Source: Glossina fuscipes (taxonomy: Eukaryota; Arthropoda; Insecta; Diptera; Glossinidae). From it: a stretch of 64,000 nucleotides of DNA. Of the stretch, positions 11,441 to 23,375 are shown one piece after another. A program made the translations under genes and the position numbers. Positions within the stretch are counted from its first letter, which is position 1. Each line of letters opens with the position of its first letter. Where the stretch lies: contig NW_023998464.1 of the NCBI RefSeq assembly GCF_014805625.2, positions 1,397,564-1,461,563 on the forward strand. The letters are read 5' to 3'. The notes below the pieces were generated by a model. It was not told the origin of the DNA, made no database searches, and saw only the letters and a program-made list of their open reading frames with translations.

Positions 11441-12665
11441 AAAAAATATTTTTTTTTGAATTAGATTTGAGGTTAGATAAGTCGATTGATATATAGTAGT
11501 CATAGCTATAGCGAATGTTCGGCCGACTTTAAAGAGTTCGATAACGAGAATAAGTGAAAGACGTCATTTAAGTTCTTGCAAACTACTATGAGTTGATTAA
11601 ACAGGTCATAATTATATTTACACTGACTAAGCTTAACCAAGATAAAGTGCCTAGAGAAGCAGTTAGGGACATTAAAGTTTATTTTACCCAGTAATGAAGG
11701 CGAGTCAATAGCACCATTTATTACTTTGATTACAAAGGAAACGCCAAGAATAAACCTACGTTTCTCAAGAGACGGTAAGGACAGCAGAAGCAACCTGTTT
11801 TCGTAGGGACGAAGAGAGGCAATCGGATCCCAACCCAACTTTCTAAGGGCAAACAGCAAGAATTGCTTTTGAACAGATTCAATTGAATCTACATAGCACC
11901 TATATGAAGGAGACCACACAACAGAGGCACACTCGAGTATGGGTCTGACCAAGCACATGTACAGCCTTCTCGTAATGTAGGGATCATCAAGCTCTTTGGA
12001 CCACCTTTTTATAAAACCAAGCGCGGATCTTGCTTTGCTTATCGAGAGCTCAATATGTAAGTTGAAACGTAACCTACGGTCAAATAGGACGCCTAAATCT
12101 GTGATCGACGTCCTCCAACGTATGCGAATCTATGAAATATTGAGTAATTAACGGCTTTATTCTTGAGAAAGAAAGCTTCTCACATTTACTCATATTTAGT
12201 TTCAGAAGATTGACAGAGCACCATGCAACAAAATTGTCCAAGTCACCTTGAAGCTGATGTGATTGCGATTCAACAGAGAAGGAGGAAAACAGTTCCACAT
12301 CATCCATATACATTAAGATCTGGCTGGAATTAACCACCGATGGAAGATCGTTGACGTATAAACTAAATAAAATGGGACCTCAGTGACTTCCTTGAGGTAC
12401 GCCAGATATAACGGGGAATTCATCCGAGGTGATAAAGTTGAACAAAACCCTGAAGGAACTGTAGTGCAGAAAATAGAAAGGGAAGTCAGAGGCTTGGAGT
12501 TTAAAGATAAGTAAGTTATGGTTAACCATATCAAACGCTTTGCTTAAATCAGTGTATATCACATCTGTGCGAGAGCCACTAGAAAAAGCCTTGAAAACAT
12601 GACAAGCAAACTCGAACTCTCTATAAACGTCTATCAGCGCAGCAAAATCTTGCTAAACCTGTCAT
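11441..12665 (-). pseudogene. Jockey/CR1-group non-LTR retrotransposon, RT 3' part
   Basis: Minus strand. Encodes the C-terminal half of a LINE reverse transcriptase, which copies element RNA at a nicked chromosomal site (target-primed reverse transcription). In order: DVIYTDLSKAFD (RT motif with catalytic Asp) near 12560; SGVPQGSH near 12390; the active site as YMDD near 12300 (usually YADD); then LVRPILECASVVWSPSY (11959-11909) and a RPYENRLLLLSLPSLEKRR block, both typical of the RT 'thumb' region in this group. Damage: an in-frame TGA right after PQGSH (12380), a one-base frameshift near 12103 and an upstream stop near 12655. The last frame stops at 11506, followed by about 50 bases and an A-rich tail (11447-11459 in complement). 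No RNase H. The 5' part, including the endonuclease, is missing. Clade call is inferred. Confidence 0.85.
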
Positions 12666-13624
12666 AGCGGAAAATCAGAAATGATTTTTTACTGCATACA
12701 TATTAATGGCGCCTTAAAGACGCTTGATACGACTAGCTAATGCAGCGCATATTAAATATAGGTAAACGTAAAATTCGATGGCACAAGGTTACGCACATTT
12801 TTACTATCTACGATACGAATGTACATTTAAAAAGATTGCTTTTTCTGTTAGAATACATAGCGGAAATGAGCAATCAACAGCCAACATGCATGATCCTGTA
12901 TGCCCGCACACAGATGCACTTGAGTGCGCATTAAACCGCAATGGTGTCGTTGATAATACGTTCTTGTAGGTGCGCTTATGTGTACAAGTTCGGGTTTGTA
13001 ACAATTTTAATTTGTGCTACTATGTATTTATAAGGGTGCAGGTACAGGTACAGGGTGTTAATTATGCCTGTGCTGTTCTTTTAGTTTTAATATATTGCTT
13101 TCTTCCCCGTCTCTCTTAGATTTTGTAGGTCGCACCAACGCATACCTAAATTTGTGTGTCTGCGTTTTATATGAACAAATACTTGCTTACGTAATAAGGT
13201 CTTGTTAAAATATTCGAGATTACAAAGTGCGCACCGGGTGTTGCACTCGGCATGTTGTGTGCAGTGTTTTGTGTTTTAATAAAGATTAAATATGTGTGCC
13301 TGGTGTTTTATTAGCGCTTTCGCAAACATAAACATGTACATTCTCGTAAACACCATAGACTTACGAAAATTGGGAGAATTTTTAGTGGTTTGCCATTAAG
13401 ATAAGGGATATACAGTGCGAAATTTTTATCGTGAATGTTTACACTTCCTGGCCAAGAGATGATCTTTAAACATATTTATTGTTCAGTGAGAAAAATTAAA
13501 AAGAACGTTTTATACTAATTAAAAGATTTGGACTCCACATGGACATCAGTTTGAGGAACAGAGGTTATCTCAAAACTTCCCAAAGTTTCTACACAACCTT
13601 CTTTATTAAGAATTTTGCAGATTT
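12666..13624. other. Noncoding stretch, no gene recognised
   Basis: Three overlapping frames of about 60 codons at 12740-13004 on both strands are not supported by any motif. No clear transposon sequence continues from the LINE at its left. Confidence 0.5.
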
Positions 13625-13795
13625 TCACGCATGGCCGAGTGGACAAAGGGTCCTCGATCAACAACTCAACGATCGTGGGTTCAAATCTCAAGGGCGGTAG
13701 AGTTTTCAATAAAGCCGATAGCTTTAGATGCCAGTGCTTTAAGACTTTAATCTTAGACTCGATTTCTCCGGCTTAATTATTAATAATAATATTAA
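13625..13795 (+). mobile_element. tRNA-headed SINE with I-LINE-like tail
   Basis: The head resembles a Ser/Leu-type tRNA: seven bases, then TGGCCGAGTGGAC (RNA polymerase III A box) at 13632, and GTGGGTTCAAATCTC (B box) at 13676-13690, about 45 bases apart as in tRNA genes. After a short linker, the tail AAGCCGATAGC...GATGCCAGTGCTTTAAGAC begins at about 13712 and ends in a degenerate (TAA)n/ATT run. The tail matches 9589-9662 and the end of the I-clade LINE at 30718-30813. SINEs are transcribed by Pol III and retroposed by a partner LINE recognising a shared 3' end. The partner here would be the I-like LINE. The head is too degenerate to be a functional tRNA (T stem poorly paired). No clear target-site duplication seen. 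Confidence 0.72.
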
Positions 13796-16017
13796 GAGCT
13801 TTAAATTTTATATATCAAAATGCAATGACCGCACCATGTGAGGTTTTGCGACGGGGTTCCAGTTTATATAGCAAACCTAGATATACAAATTAAGTCCCTC
13901 TATTTCCGTACGCTTAAGAGAGAGTTAGAAAAGATGACAACAAATCTATGCAAATTCCTTCCTTAAAGCACCTTGTGAAAGAAGAAGATTTTGTGGTTTG
14001 TGTCTTGAAGAAGGCAAAGCAAATACGATTGAGCCATATTTGATGCCAAGATCTGACATATTATGGGCTCAGTATTATTTATCTGTTATCCGTATGGATT
14101 ATAGCTTCTGAATTTTGAGAAGAGAGAGAGAGGAATATTTTCCAGCTTCGCCTGGCTATTTCCGTATGGTCGTATATATAAATGTATTCAAAACGTCGAT
14201 AAGAAGGTGCACATTAATTTAAAAAATGAAAGCAATATGACAATATAATGTATGTCTGTCTCAAGATTAGTTTCACTATTTTTCGGAGTTACATGGGCAT
14301 CGTCAAAATCTCATAAATAACGTACAAGGATATGTCAAGAACAAAATGCGTTCTTTAATGATTAACTTTTATTCGACTGTCTTTCAAATAGGGTTAGCAA
14401 TGAAAAATTAAACTATATATTTATGCGTATTCGACTTGTAGCTTCTGTTTATAGCGTCAGTCGTATTACCTAACAAGGAATGGTAACTTAAACGCCGACA
14501 TTAGTGGCGCTTGGAGCTCAAACGTTCAAATATGGGCATTAAAGTTCCAGGGACAGATACAGAAGAAACCTTCTGTCATATTGGCAGCTGCCAACAATCG
14601 CTGATTTTTCGGTTTTAACATTTTGATATCGTCTAAGTTTGGACTAACGTTAAAGGGCAGCGGTAGCGAGATCTAGAAAATGATATTACTATTTTTATAC
14701 ATAGATCACAATTTTTGTGAACAAACTAGTTTGAAGGTAGCCCCGCATTACATACTACTTCCCATATGTGCCGGCTTAAGGAGAAATTACTTCTGATATC
14801 ATCGAATAAGCGATATGTTCGTACACATTATTCCCCCATTAGTGTTTCATTAGAAATTTAGCGATGTAGCGATTTTTATTACATTAAATGTGACTTTGTT
14901 TGTCGTTGTAGAGAGCGTATTGCTAAAGAGATAAAACCATTCGAATGAAGCCGACGTTTGGATGCCTTATCGCCTCACCTAAACAATTTTTTATTTAACT
15001 TCGTGATAAAACGCTGCAATTTACAGATTGCTTTCATTTAAAGGCGTCCTATGAGGAAAGTGCTTATGTAGCAGGACGCCCAAAAAGACATCAAAACCTT
15101 AGCATGAAATTCAAGACATAGGCCTGCGGGTTCAAGCACAAACCTATGATATAAATTTCTGGCAGGTAATCGTTATGGACCAATCTGTATCATAAAACAA
15201 TTAATACTTGGACCTTTCCCGCATATATAGGGCTGACCTTTTTTATAGGAACGGTTATATAAGAAGTGTTTCAAAAAGCTGGCTCATTCGATCCGAATTC
15301 TTCATATCAAAATCGTACGCCGAAACACTATTATTCAACGACTTAGAGAATGTATAAATTCTCAAAATTGCAATTTTTTTCGCATAATGCCTATCATAAA
15401 TTAATGCGTACTTTGAGGTGGGCAGTACAAGTGGTCCGATTTCATGGATTTTTAATGACGTCACAGTGTTAAATGGCCTCAAAAGGTCACTAAACTTACG
15501 ATCTGTGGGATGAATATGAGTAGACAATAGACGAACAGAAAGTGAGAGAGATGATTTTCAATTGACGGTAAGTGGTCCAAAATGTAAAAAGGTTGCGTGA
15601 ACTTTATTATCAGCTGCTCTCAGAGTTAAAAAACTCCTTTGCAAAATATTCGGCTATAGTATAACTTCACTGTATATGTTTCGTAGTGGTTATTGCGGTG
15701 TTTTGTTATAACATTTACCGCAGAAGTGACGAAATCATTTCTTTTTTAAATGGTGATATATTTTTGTAGTTGGCGCTGGTATTGTTGACGATACTTTCAA
15801 GTGAATATACACACAAGGTTAAGCCCGAACTCAAAATTTACCTAAATTACTTGTTTTAACATCTAAACCCACAAATATGCGGCTGTATAAATACTTGAAA
15901 TACGCTTACACAAGCCCACGTACGCACGCATACAATTTACATTGAGTGAGTACATCTCATACTTTATACCTCAAAAACACTTGCTTAATGTTTGTGGCTT
16001 TTTATATATATTGTTCA

Positions 16018-16020
<3 letters not shown>
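13796..16020. other. Noncoding stretch, no gene recognised
   Basis: The minus-strand frame at 15255-15527 (90 codons) has mixed, protein-like composition, but I do not recognise it and it lacks splice or start support. Nothing else found. Confidence 0.5.
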
Positions 16021-16061
<41 letters not shown>

Positions 16062-16066
16062 CTATG
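16021..16066. repeat. (TA)n microsatellite
   Basis: An ATAC-type lead-in followed by about 14 TA units (16034-16061). It produces Tyr-Ile repeats in overlapping frames, which are not genes. Confidence 0.95.
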
Positions 16067-16810
16067 TGTGCTACATAAACATATACACCCGGATATTCAA
16101 GCATGCATGCGTGTATTCATGCATGAATGTAACGCACATAACCACAGAAACATTGTCGTTGTGGAAATGAGGTCTGACGTCCTTGTTTGTTGTAAAATTT
16201 GTTAAAAATTTTAAGTTCGACCTCCAGAATAATGTGACACACGTATGTATAATGTCATCTACCCGGACAGCAGCTTGAAAAAATCATCATATATTTATTG
16301 CAAAAAGATAAAATTTATTTTAAGAAGGTCCTCAAAATTTAAATATAAATATTATTCGAGTTACGTAAACATATTCATGCATGTTTCAAACGCTTCAGAC
16401 AAATGGTTTTAGTTGTAGCAAGGAAATGTAACCAAAGTCATTCGACTTCAAAGGATTTGATGGATTTACAAGGTATCTACAAACAGCAAAGCCGGCTTAG
16501 CACACAAATACTCGAACTCGATACTCAACATCCTACAGGGAAAATGCATTTACATATGCCCAACCCTAATATAATACTGCGGAGACACTTTTATTTTATT
16601 TTGAAAAATTATTCAAATTTAAAAACAACATTAGTTCTTTTCCTATCTATGAATAATATTTTCATTAAACTTTTTTCTCTTCTAAATTTCATAATCCTTT
16701 TTGTACCCTTTTCATGTTTTAAACGCTTTATGCATTGCAAGTGAAAAAACTTTTGTAGGAAACTGAGGATTCTTTTCTTAGCTTGCTTAATGTTGACCTG
16801 GTCACTACAA
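16067..16810. other. Noncoding stretch
   Basis: The frame at 16403-16744 (113 codons) shows no domain and its second half is T-rich, so I do not call it. The minus-strand frame at 16609-16857 runs into the family B repeat. Confidence 0.5.
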
Positions 16811-17656
16811 ACAAGTAAGAAAATTATACACTCTCTAGTCGAATCTATGTTCATCATCTATGTGTTGATAAAAAAATCAACCCAATAACATTTTGATACT
16901 CTGTAGAGCATAATATAAAATTGAGTGGACGTGGCTTTTTTTTTCTCACGTACTGTTTGATCAATTAGCCACAGAATCTATATGTCAAATGTGATCGTTC
17001 TACCTATCGCAGTCTGCAAACGACGACTAAAAATCTCAATTTTTCTGCTTTTTGAAACAGTAATTCTCAGTTTATGTCTTACAGGGGGCGTGTCCTTTAA
17101 TTAATTTTTTCCTTTTTCAAATCCATCTGTGTTCAATAATTTCCAATGTCTTTGCGAAACTTAAAGTCATGATCTTAAGTTTCTGTATAGTGAGGAAGTT
17201 CGCTACATAAGTCCGCATAGACGGACAGGCGGAAGAGCAAACATGCCGAGAGCAGCCTATCATTTGATATTGGTAGAGAGCGCAAGTTCTTTCTTGGCGT
17301 CGTAAACATTCCGATAATTGAATGAAATTTTGATATTATAACGTTGAGAAGGCGTGCCTGATATTCTATTTTTTAGAGATACTGCAGAACGTGGCTGAAA
17401 ATTTCTATCGCTGTCTGTTTTTAGTTTACAAGTGACGAGTACGGTGTTCTCATTTTTTTATTTCAGGGGAATGTTTACCACAGGAATTGCCGAGGCGTAT
17501 GGACTGACACATGGGTTAAGTGATTAGATTGATTCAAAATTTGTTACTGGTCAAATATGTATATACTCTAAGTAGTTTCTGGAGCTTCCGTCTGGGTGTT
17601 ACAAGCAATTTGAACAAATTAATACACCGCCCTTCTTAGGTGATGGCTATAAAAAG
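16811..17656 (+). repeat. Family B dispersed repeat, full length
   Basis: Family B is defined here by a start ACAAGTAAGAAA, soon followed by a TTCG..CGAA-like block and TATACCCATCACC, an inner core near GACGGACAGGCGG, then a GGAGCTTCCGTCTGGGTGTTACAAGC-type block, TTAATACACC, and an end of GGTGATGG.TATAAAAAG. This copy has both ends (16811 and 17639-17656), about 846 bases, with the 5' TATACCC block degraded. No reading frame is shared between copies. The related layout to family A (core of GACGGACAG units near the 3' end, final ATACCC/GGGTAT) suggests the two are distantly related nonautonomous elements. Confidence 0.7.
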
Positions 17657-17959
17657 AAAACAACGTAAGTGTCACAGAGTGCAAGTAAATCAGGTTTCAG
17701 TTAGTTAAAGCACTGGAAAGAAAAAAAATTGCGAAATATTTACTGGTTATCTATTATTAGATGTTTGCGAAAATTTTGATGTGCGAAGAAATGACAAACG
17801 CCAGTGTACATAACAGTTTAATTCGATAGTTTTGACCGTCTTCTACGTAAAATGGCAGTTTTCTTGTTAATATTGTTGATCAGCGAATGCCGACGCTAAT
17901 CAAGGCGAGCACAAAATTCTTCTTCTTCAAAATTCATTACTTTTGTTGTTTATTTCAAG
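17657..17959. other. Short noncoding stretch
   Basis: Sits between family B and the mariner remnant. It may include more decayed mariner sequence, but no motif is readable. Confidence 0.4.
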
Positions 17960-18342
17960 AAATCGGGTGCCGAAAGCCACCAAACACGTTCAGATGCTTA
18001 TGGTTATGCTGCCCCATCAAATCCCAATCGTTGGTTTTAGGCCCAACGGTTTAGAAATGGTGACATAAATTACCTAAAAATGCCATTTTTGGCCACTTGT
18101 TGCAAGAGTTCTCCGGGAAGTTCCACCACACACAGCGTATTCACCAGACGTGGCGCCTCCTGATTACCACGTGTTCAGGTCGGTGCAACATGGCTTGGCT
18201 GAGACACTGCTTCGCAAAGTTGAAGACGCTTCAAAAAAGGTCGGTGGGAGGACCGTTGCTAATTCGATATAAGTCCTTTCAACTTGCCATCGCCAAAATA
18301 TTGTAAAATGTTGTAGAAAATGGTGGAAACTATTTTGATTAA
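17960..18342 (+). pseudogene. mariner-type transposase remnant (third catalytic Asp region)
   Basis: The frame from 18135 reads AYSPDVAPPDYHVFRSVQHG, the hallmark YSPDLAP(S/T)DY block of mariner transposases. Its DY aspartate is the third residue of the DD34D catalytic triad. It continues LAETLLRK and stops at 18270. In another frame the family-typical ending VVENGGNYFD with its stop lies at 18313-18342. The region 17960-18060 is shared with the minus-strand copy at 41.6-42.0 kb (CATCA.ATCCCAAT.GT.GGTTTT and flanks), so it belongs to the same element. Multiple frameshifts and stops make it nonfunctional. The first two catalytic Asp residues and the DNA-binding domain are not visible, nor are terminal inverted repeats. 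Confidence 0.8.
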
Positions 18343-18737
18343 CATACGTTGTATCAATTTTCCACACTAAATGCCTTGTTCAAATGAAACGTGATCAAAG
18401 GTTCTGCAAACACCTAACAATTGCCTTAAAAGATCAAGAGATTCATCGTAGAACTGCGAAAATTTCTTTGCTTCCAGTTCGCTTTTAATACTTCAGTTAA
18501 ATAATATTTTATTTTTAATAGCAAAAATATTAACGATAGTAAATTTGGATCACATAGGTCTATTGTTATTGAACCCCTACCTATATAGACGCCGTCATGA
18601 AACGCAAACTCTTATATCGAGCGAAAATCTAACGTTCCACTAAGCGGACTTTCATGAATATTATGGTTTTGCATGAAAATATTGTGCACTTTTTGGTGTG
18701 TTATCACCAAAACGAACGAATAACTGTACTCAGCGAA
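18343..18737. other. Noncoding stretch
   Basis: No motif recognised. Confidence 0.5.
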
Positions 18738-19800
18738 GGGGGGTAGGGTATGTAATAGTCGTCGTTGTCCGACTATAATGATTGTTTTATTAGAACGTGC
18801 TATTATGGAACTGTACAATAAAAATTAGACCTTTTTGCAAATAAAAGTTTCTTTTCCGTGAGAATGGATGTGCCCAAGAGGTTCAAAGATTTTTTATCAA
18901 ATTTTATTTAATTTTTATATCAAACTACTAGTATGGATCAATTTTCTTTATAAAATATTAAAATTCAGACTTTTCTCCCTTAAGAAACAAAAATTTTTAC
19001 AAACATTCTCCTATAGGCTCGAATCCAAAAAAGGGCGTGGGTGGTTCAAATTTGGTACTGTGAATTTTTTATCTAAGTTACTATTATGAATTAAATTTGA
19101 TCATAACGTATTAAAATGTTTGCGCTACAAAGGAACAACTTTCGCGAAAATTCTTATATAGAGTAAGATCCATAAATAGGCGCGGGTGATCTAAATTAGG
19201 TAAAATTAATTGTTTTTAGCTTTAATTATTGTTATGATCTTATTTTCATTACGAATTGTTGAAAATTATATCTTTTTCTCATATGAGCCTCAGTTTTCGA
19301 TATATGGGAGGGGGTTCTAAAAATCGCCCGAGCCGGTGTAAAGTTTTCACATCAATTTGGAATGCCGAAATACTAGTGCTTAGCCGCTTTCGCCAAAAAA
19401 AGTTGAAAATTACAATTTTTCCTCAAATAACGACTTTTTAGAATACGGCGTTATACGGGCAATGGTCGAAAAAGCAGACCGATCCAAGCCACTTTTAATA
19501 GCGTTCGTCATTCAGCCAAAATACGTCTTTATACTAAAATTTACTCAACATAGACAGACATCAGACGGGCATACGAACGGGCGCACAGACAGAGGGAGAG
19601 ACGGGCAGGCGGACTCGATCTGTATAATAAAATATGGGTGTACCTTCAACCTTTATGGGTGTGACATACGTCCGCGATAACTTAATATACCTCGTACCAC
19701 AATTGGTGTAGGGTATAAAATAGGTATAATTTTTGCGTTCTATGGTAGAAGTAAGAAATGTGTTAGACAAAGTGGTGTAGGGTATTTAATAGTCGGGCTA
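18738..19800 (+). repeat. Family A repeat, long copy bracketed by GTAGGGTAT blocks
   Basis: Contains the family A upstream body (about 18860-19440) and its 3' signature: GCGTTCGTCATTCAGCCAAA, a GGGCGCACAGACAGAGGGAG-type core, AATATGGGTGTACCTTCAA and an end of AATATACC.CGTACCACAATT with GTAGGGTATAAAA (about 19685-19718). A GTAGGGTATGTAATAGTCG block sits at 18743-18761 and GTAGGGTATTTAATAGTCG at 19777-19795, in direct orientation. The first continues into a 7-bp-arm hairpin (ATAGTCG...CGACTAT, 18755-18776). So one copy ends at 18.74 kb and another at 19.8 kb, or the element is tandemly arranged. Open frames here (18868-19089, 19256-19441, 19462-19680) are not conserved in other copies. Confidence 0.65.
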
Positions 19801-21159
19801 AGTGGATAAGGCATAATTTTGTTCTATGTAACATATAATGTTTTCACTTGTTATGGAACGATTATTCGAGATCCTCGAAATACTTTTAGAACTTGGTGAT
19901 AAGCTTTCTCATGCCAAAGTATTTATGCAAAATAATGAGTGCACTGCCTTGTAATATCCTTGGGAAGTCAGCTGTTTTTTGGATTTCACTTTTCGATTGT
20001 CGAAATTAATTTTCAGGATTTTTTTCATATCAATCACCTATTTTGTCGACCTCGCGCTTTCAGCATCGTAGACGTCCATATGGCCTTGTTTAATGTCAAC
20101 AAACCCCTAAAAGAATGTGCTGTTTCCTGCATTTCGGATTTAGACTGAGCTTCTCAAAGCTTCTCTCTTCTTCTTCACAAAACAGCCATAATTACACTGT
20201 GTGCTCTGTTCGAGCGCCGTAAAATAACGTTTAGTGTTGGTACGCAAGCGTTCCACTGCTTAAAGGCATCAAGACCTTAGAGGACTGCTTAACAGAGCAT
20301 GTGAAAAAAAGATTCTAACACACGTGTTTCAAAATCTGCAAAATTATAACCAACCAGGAGAAATCTTTGTTTAAACAAGCTTAAGTTAGTTTTCTGGGCT
20401 TTATTATTATTTGCGAATCCCGCCCAAGCAAACGAAGGCAACTTTTCGAAACGCAAGATGTTTTCTCTTAAACGGTGCATTTCCATCAAGGCTTGTCACA
20501 GCCCAGAATTTGGACCAAGCAAAATCTAATTTTTTCACGTTTTGTTTGGTCAACCGTTATTCCACACATTTTCGCTTCGTTCGTCAGAAAGTCGACGAGG
20601 TATTCTAATAACCGTGAACCATTTCACACGTTGAACGGAGGTCAGTTCGATAGAAGATATCACAGCTAATACAATTCGCTAGCTTTTTTTAATGGGTAGG
20701 GCGTTTGCCCACGTATACTTGGCACACATGTTGCGCGTGGAAGATAACTCATACCCGCTCATTTTCAGTGCAAAGATCTTATGAATAGTCGTAAAGCCCG
20801 CGTTCTTACTACAACGCTTCTCACTTGCAGTCAAACCGATTGATTCGACGATTATACTAAACTTTTAGGCAAAAGATTGTCACGAATGCAAACAAGGGAC
20901 CAAAATCTTACCAACGATTCATTTCGAAATTTTTTCTTTCGTTAAAAAGCACATGAGGTGTTCTTTTGAATAATTAGATTACGCAGATCCTCTGCATTTT
21001 TCTGACGAGTTTCTCAGATCGCCTTTAATCACAGAAACTCATTGAGGAAAGGCATACTTTACGTGAAACACTGTCCTCGTTGCGTCCATCAGTAAACGAT
21101 CGATAGTCTTTTATGCGTTGAATTCTTGTTAGAATGCTGACGTAGCCAAACCAGAAGTA
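19801..21159. other. Noncoding stretch, no gene recognised
   Basis: Overlapping 60-70-codon frames at 19939-20148, 20289-20489 (minus) and 20411-20669 lack any recognised motif. Local base composition is somewhat more GC-rich than the surroundings, so a decayed coding element is possible, but I cannot name one. Confidence 0.45.
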
Positions 21160-21350
21160 CTCGCCCTTCCGCCAAAACATGTGGATGCATCAAATTTTGT
21201 CAAAATATCTCAAAAAATGTGCTCTGTAGGTTGACCACAAGAAAGCAAGACCAAAACGGACGGATACACGGACGCACAAACTCAGATCGATTCGGAGAGT
21301 GATGCTTAATCGTTTGGTATTATAAAACTTTGGATCTCTCTGCGTAGGGT
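21160..21350 (+). repeat. Family A repeat, 3' fragment
   Basis: Shows CCGCCAAAACATGTGGATGC, TTTGTCAAAATATCTCAAAA, a GTAGGTTGACCACAAGAAAG block, GACGGATACACGGACGCAC, AGATCGATTCGGAGAGTGAT and a final GTAGGGTATAACA. Only the 3' part of family A is present. Confidence 0.75.
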
Positions 21351-23375
21351 ATAACAAACACGAAATATTTCGTGTTAAAAATAAAAAATATGAAAGAAGT
21401 TACTCTCTCCACAAATTGATTAAGGCCTACCTTCCTGAAAAGTGTAGTCCCGTAGAATCGTAAAGTTTGTGTTGGAAGAGATACAGAGCTGCTACATTTC
21501 ACTTTGCCTCGCTTCCTGCACCTTAAAGAGATTTTTTGTATCTGTTAAACGCTTCTCACATTAATTTTTCTTTTCTCTCTTCTGAATTTCCTTTATTCTT
21601 GTACACTTCTGTTAAATTTTAAATGCTTGATGTACATTAGGTGAAATAACCCTTTAAAGAAAACTAAAATGTCTCTTTTTTATCCGCTATAATATCATTT
21701 ATTTTGCAGAAAAATATTCCATTAAAATTTATAATGATTAAATTCTTACAATTATTAAATTCTTTTCTCTTAATTATTCCGCATAATTTTAGTTTGGTAA
21801 GAGAAGACTTCCAAGGCTTTATAATAATTGCAAATCATTAGAATTTGGGAGTGTATAACAAGCAGCCACAAAGCAGAGACAACAATTTTATAATGAACGC
21901 TATAACGATTTTGCCATTTTGCAAAGCATTTATAGGATTTAAAATATTTACATGTATGTCGGTAAATGTATGTACATGCATAATATGAATGAATACGTAG
22001 AAGTGTTTATAAGTAGATTTGAGAATTTTACGAACTGCAGGCATTTTATTGTTAAATAAAATGTGCTAATGAAAATATGTGCCCACTTAGGATCTGCAAT
22101 GTATATAGTAGGCAGCAGGAACGAATACGGAATATATGTGTCTTTGTATTGTAAAGAATATAATTCGCATCTAATAATAAATTAACTTTATCAAGTTCTA
22201 CATGAGAATCCACGAAATGCAAACTAATAAAGTTTTCATATGTAGCTTGTAAGGTTGCACGAATACGTTGAGATTAAAACGAAGATAGAATCGAGAATTG
22301 CCGAAATTCTTTAAAGTAACATACAGCAACAGCACACATTTATTTTCAATGTGCTGCAATTTGTTTTCGAGCATTTACATGTGCAACATTTGTCTAATGA
22401 GCACCTCCTGACCTCGGCTTGTGAGCGTCACCTACCTGCCTACAGAAGTTCACGGTTAAGGCGAAACGTCAATGGTCTTTCGGTTTAAAAAAGAATCATT
22501 TATACACATTTTTCACGTACATACATCTCACCATCTGGCGATTCTATTCTTGCGTAGCTATGCGCTGCACACTCTACACTTTTCATTCGCATCCGAACGA
22601 GCGCCTAGCCATTTTCCGATCTGCTTAACTGTACCCGAATTGTTTTATAAAGAAACTATTTAAATTAAGAAAAGAATATATTGTTGTATCAAAATACATT
22701 TCTTCAGCGGCATATTATTTTTCCCTAATTGCAACAGAGACAGTCATCACAGCTTTTGGATTTGTGCAACGGTGCTTTATGGTGCCAATTTGAATTTCGG
22801 GAGCAGGAAATAATTATATGGAGAGAAATTAGTCGAATATGAAGGATGCTCAAGTGTTCGAATTTATTATTCTCCAAAAATTTGGTGTACAGCGGCCCTC
22901 TTGTGGCGAACAAACTAAACATCGAATTTCTTCTCTTTCCAATTCTTTCCCAAAATTTTCCGAATCATGGCGTTGGTCATATTCAATTCTAATGCAATTC
23001 ATTTTGCAGATCAAGTCAATTTCTCACTGATCTACGTACTCTTCTTATTATCAACTAGCCATCTACGGGTCGTCTTTCAAAGGATCACAACGCTCATAAA
23101 TTGATTTCGTCAAGATTTCAAAATAACTTTGGTGATTGCACCTTGGTTTGACGTGACTTGTATGATTTGATAATCCATCTAACAATTCTAATAATCTCAG
23201 CCTCGTCTTTTAGAGAAGACATTTAGCTATCGGATTGCATATCATTTCGCAAATTAAAAATATTCCATTATACATCGGATGCACTCCCTAAACACTCACA
23301 CGACATCTCATTCTTCTTCCTTTTACGTCAATCCATCGTCTTCTTCATTTTTACATTTAATAGGCCTTTCGCGTA
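21351..23375. other. Noncoding stretch
   Basis: AT-rich. Scattered frames of about 60 codons without motifs. Nothing supported. Confidence 0.5.

Noticed and set aside
13625..13700. Functional tRNA gene
   Set aside because: A and B boxes are present but the T stem and anticodon stem do not pair well, and it continues into a LINE-like tail.
15942..16205. Two Tyr/Ile-repeat frames
   Set aside because: Translation of a (TA)n microsatellite. The same applies to frames at 46054-46329 and 49071-49403.
20411..20669. Overlapping small frames on both strands
   Set aside because: No motif, mutually overlapping, no codon pattern distinguishing one frame.
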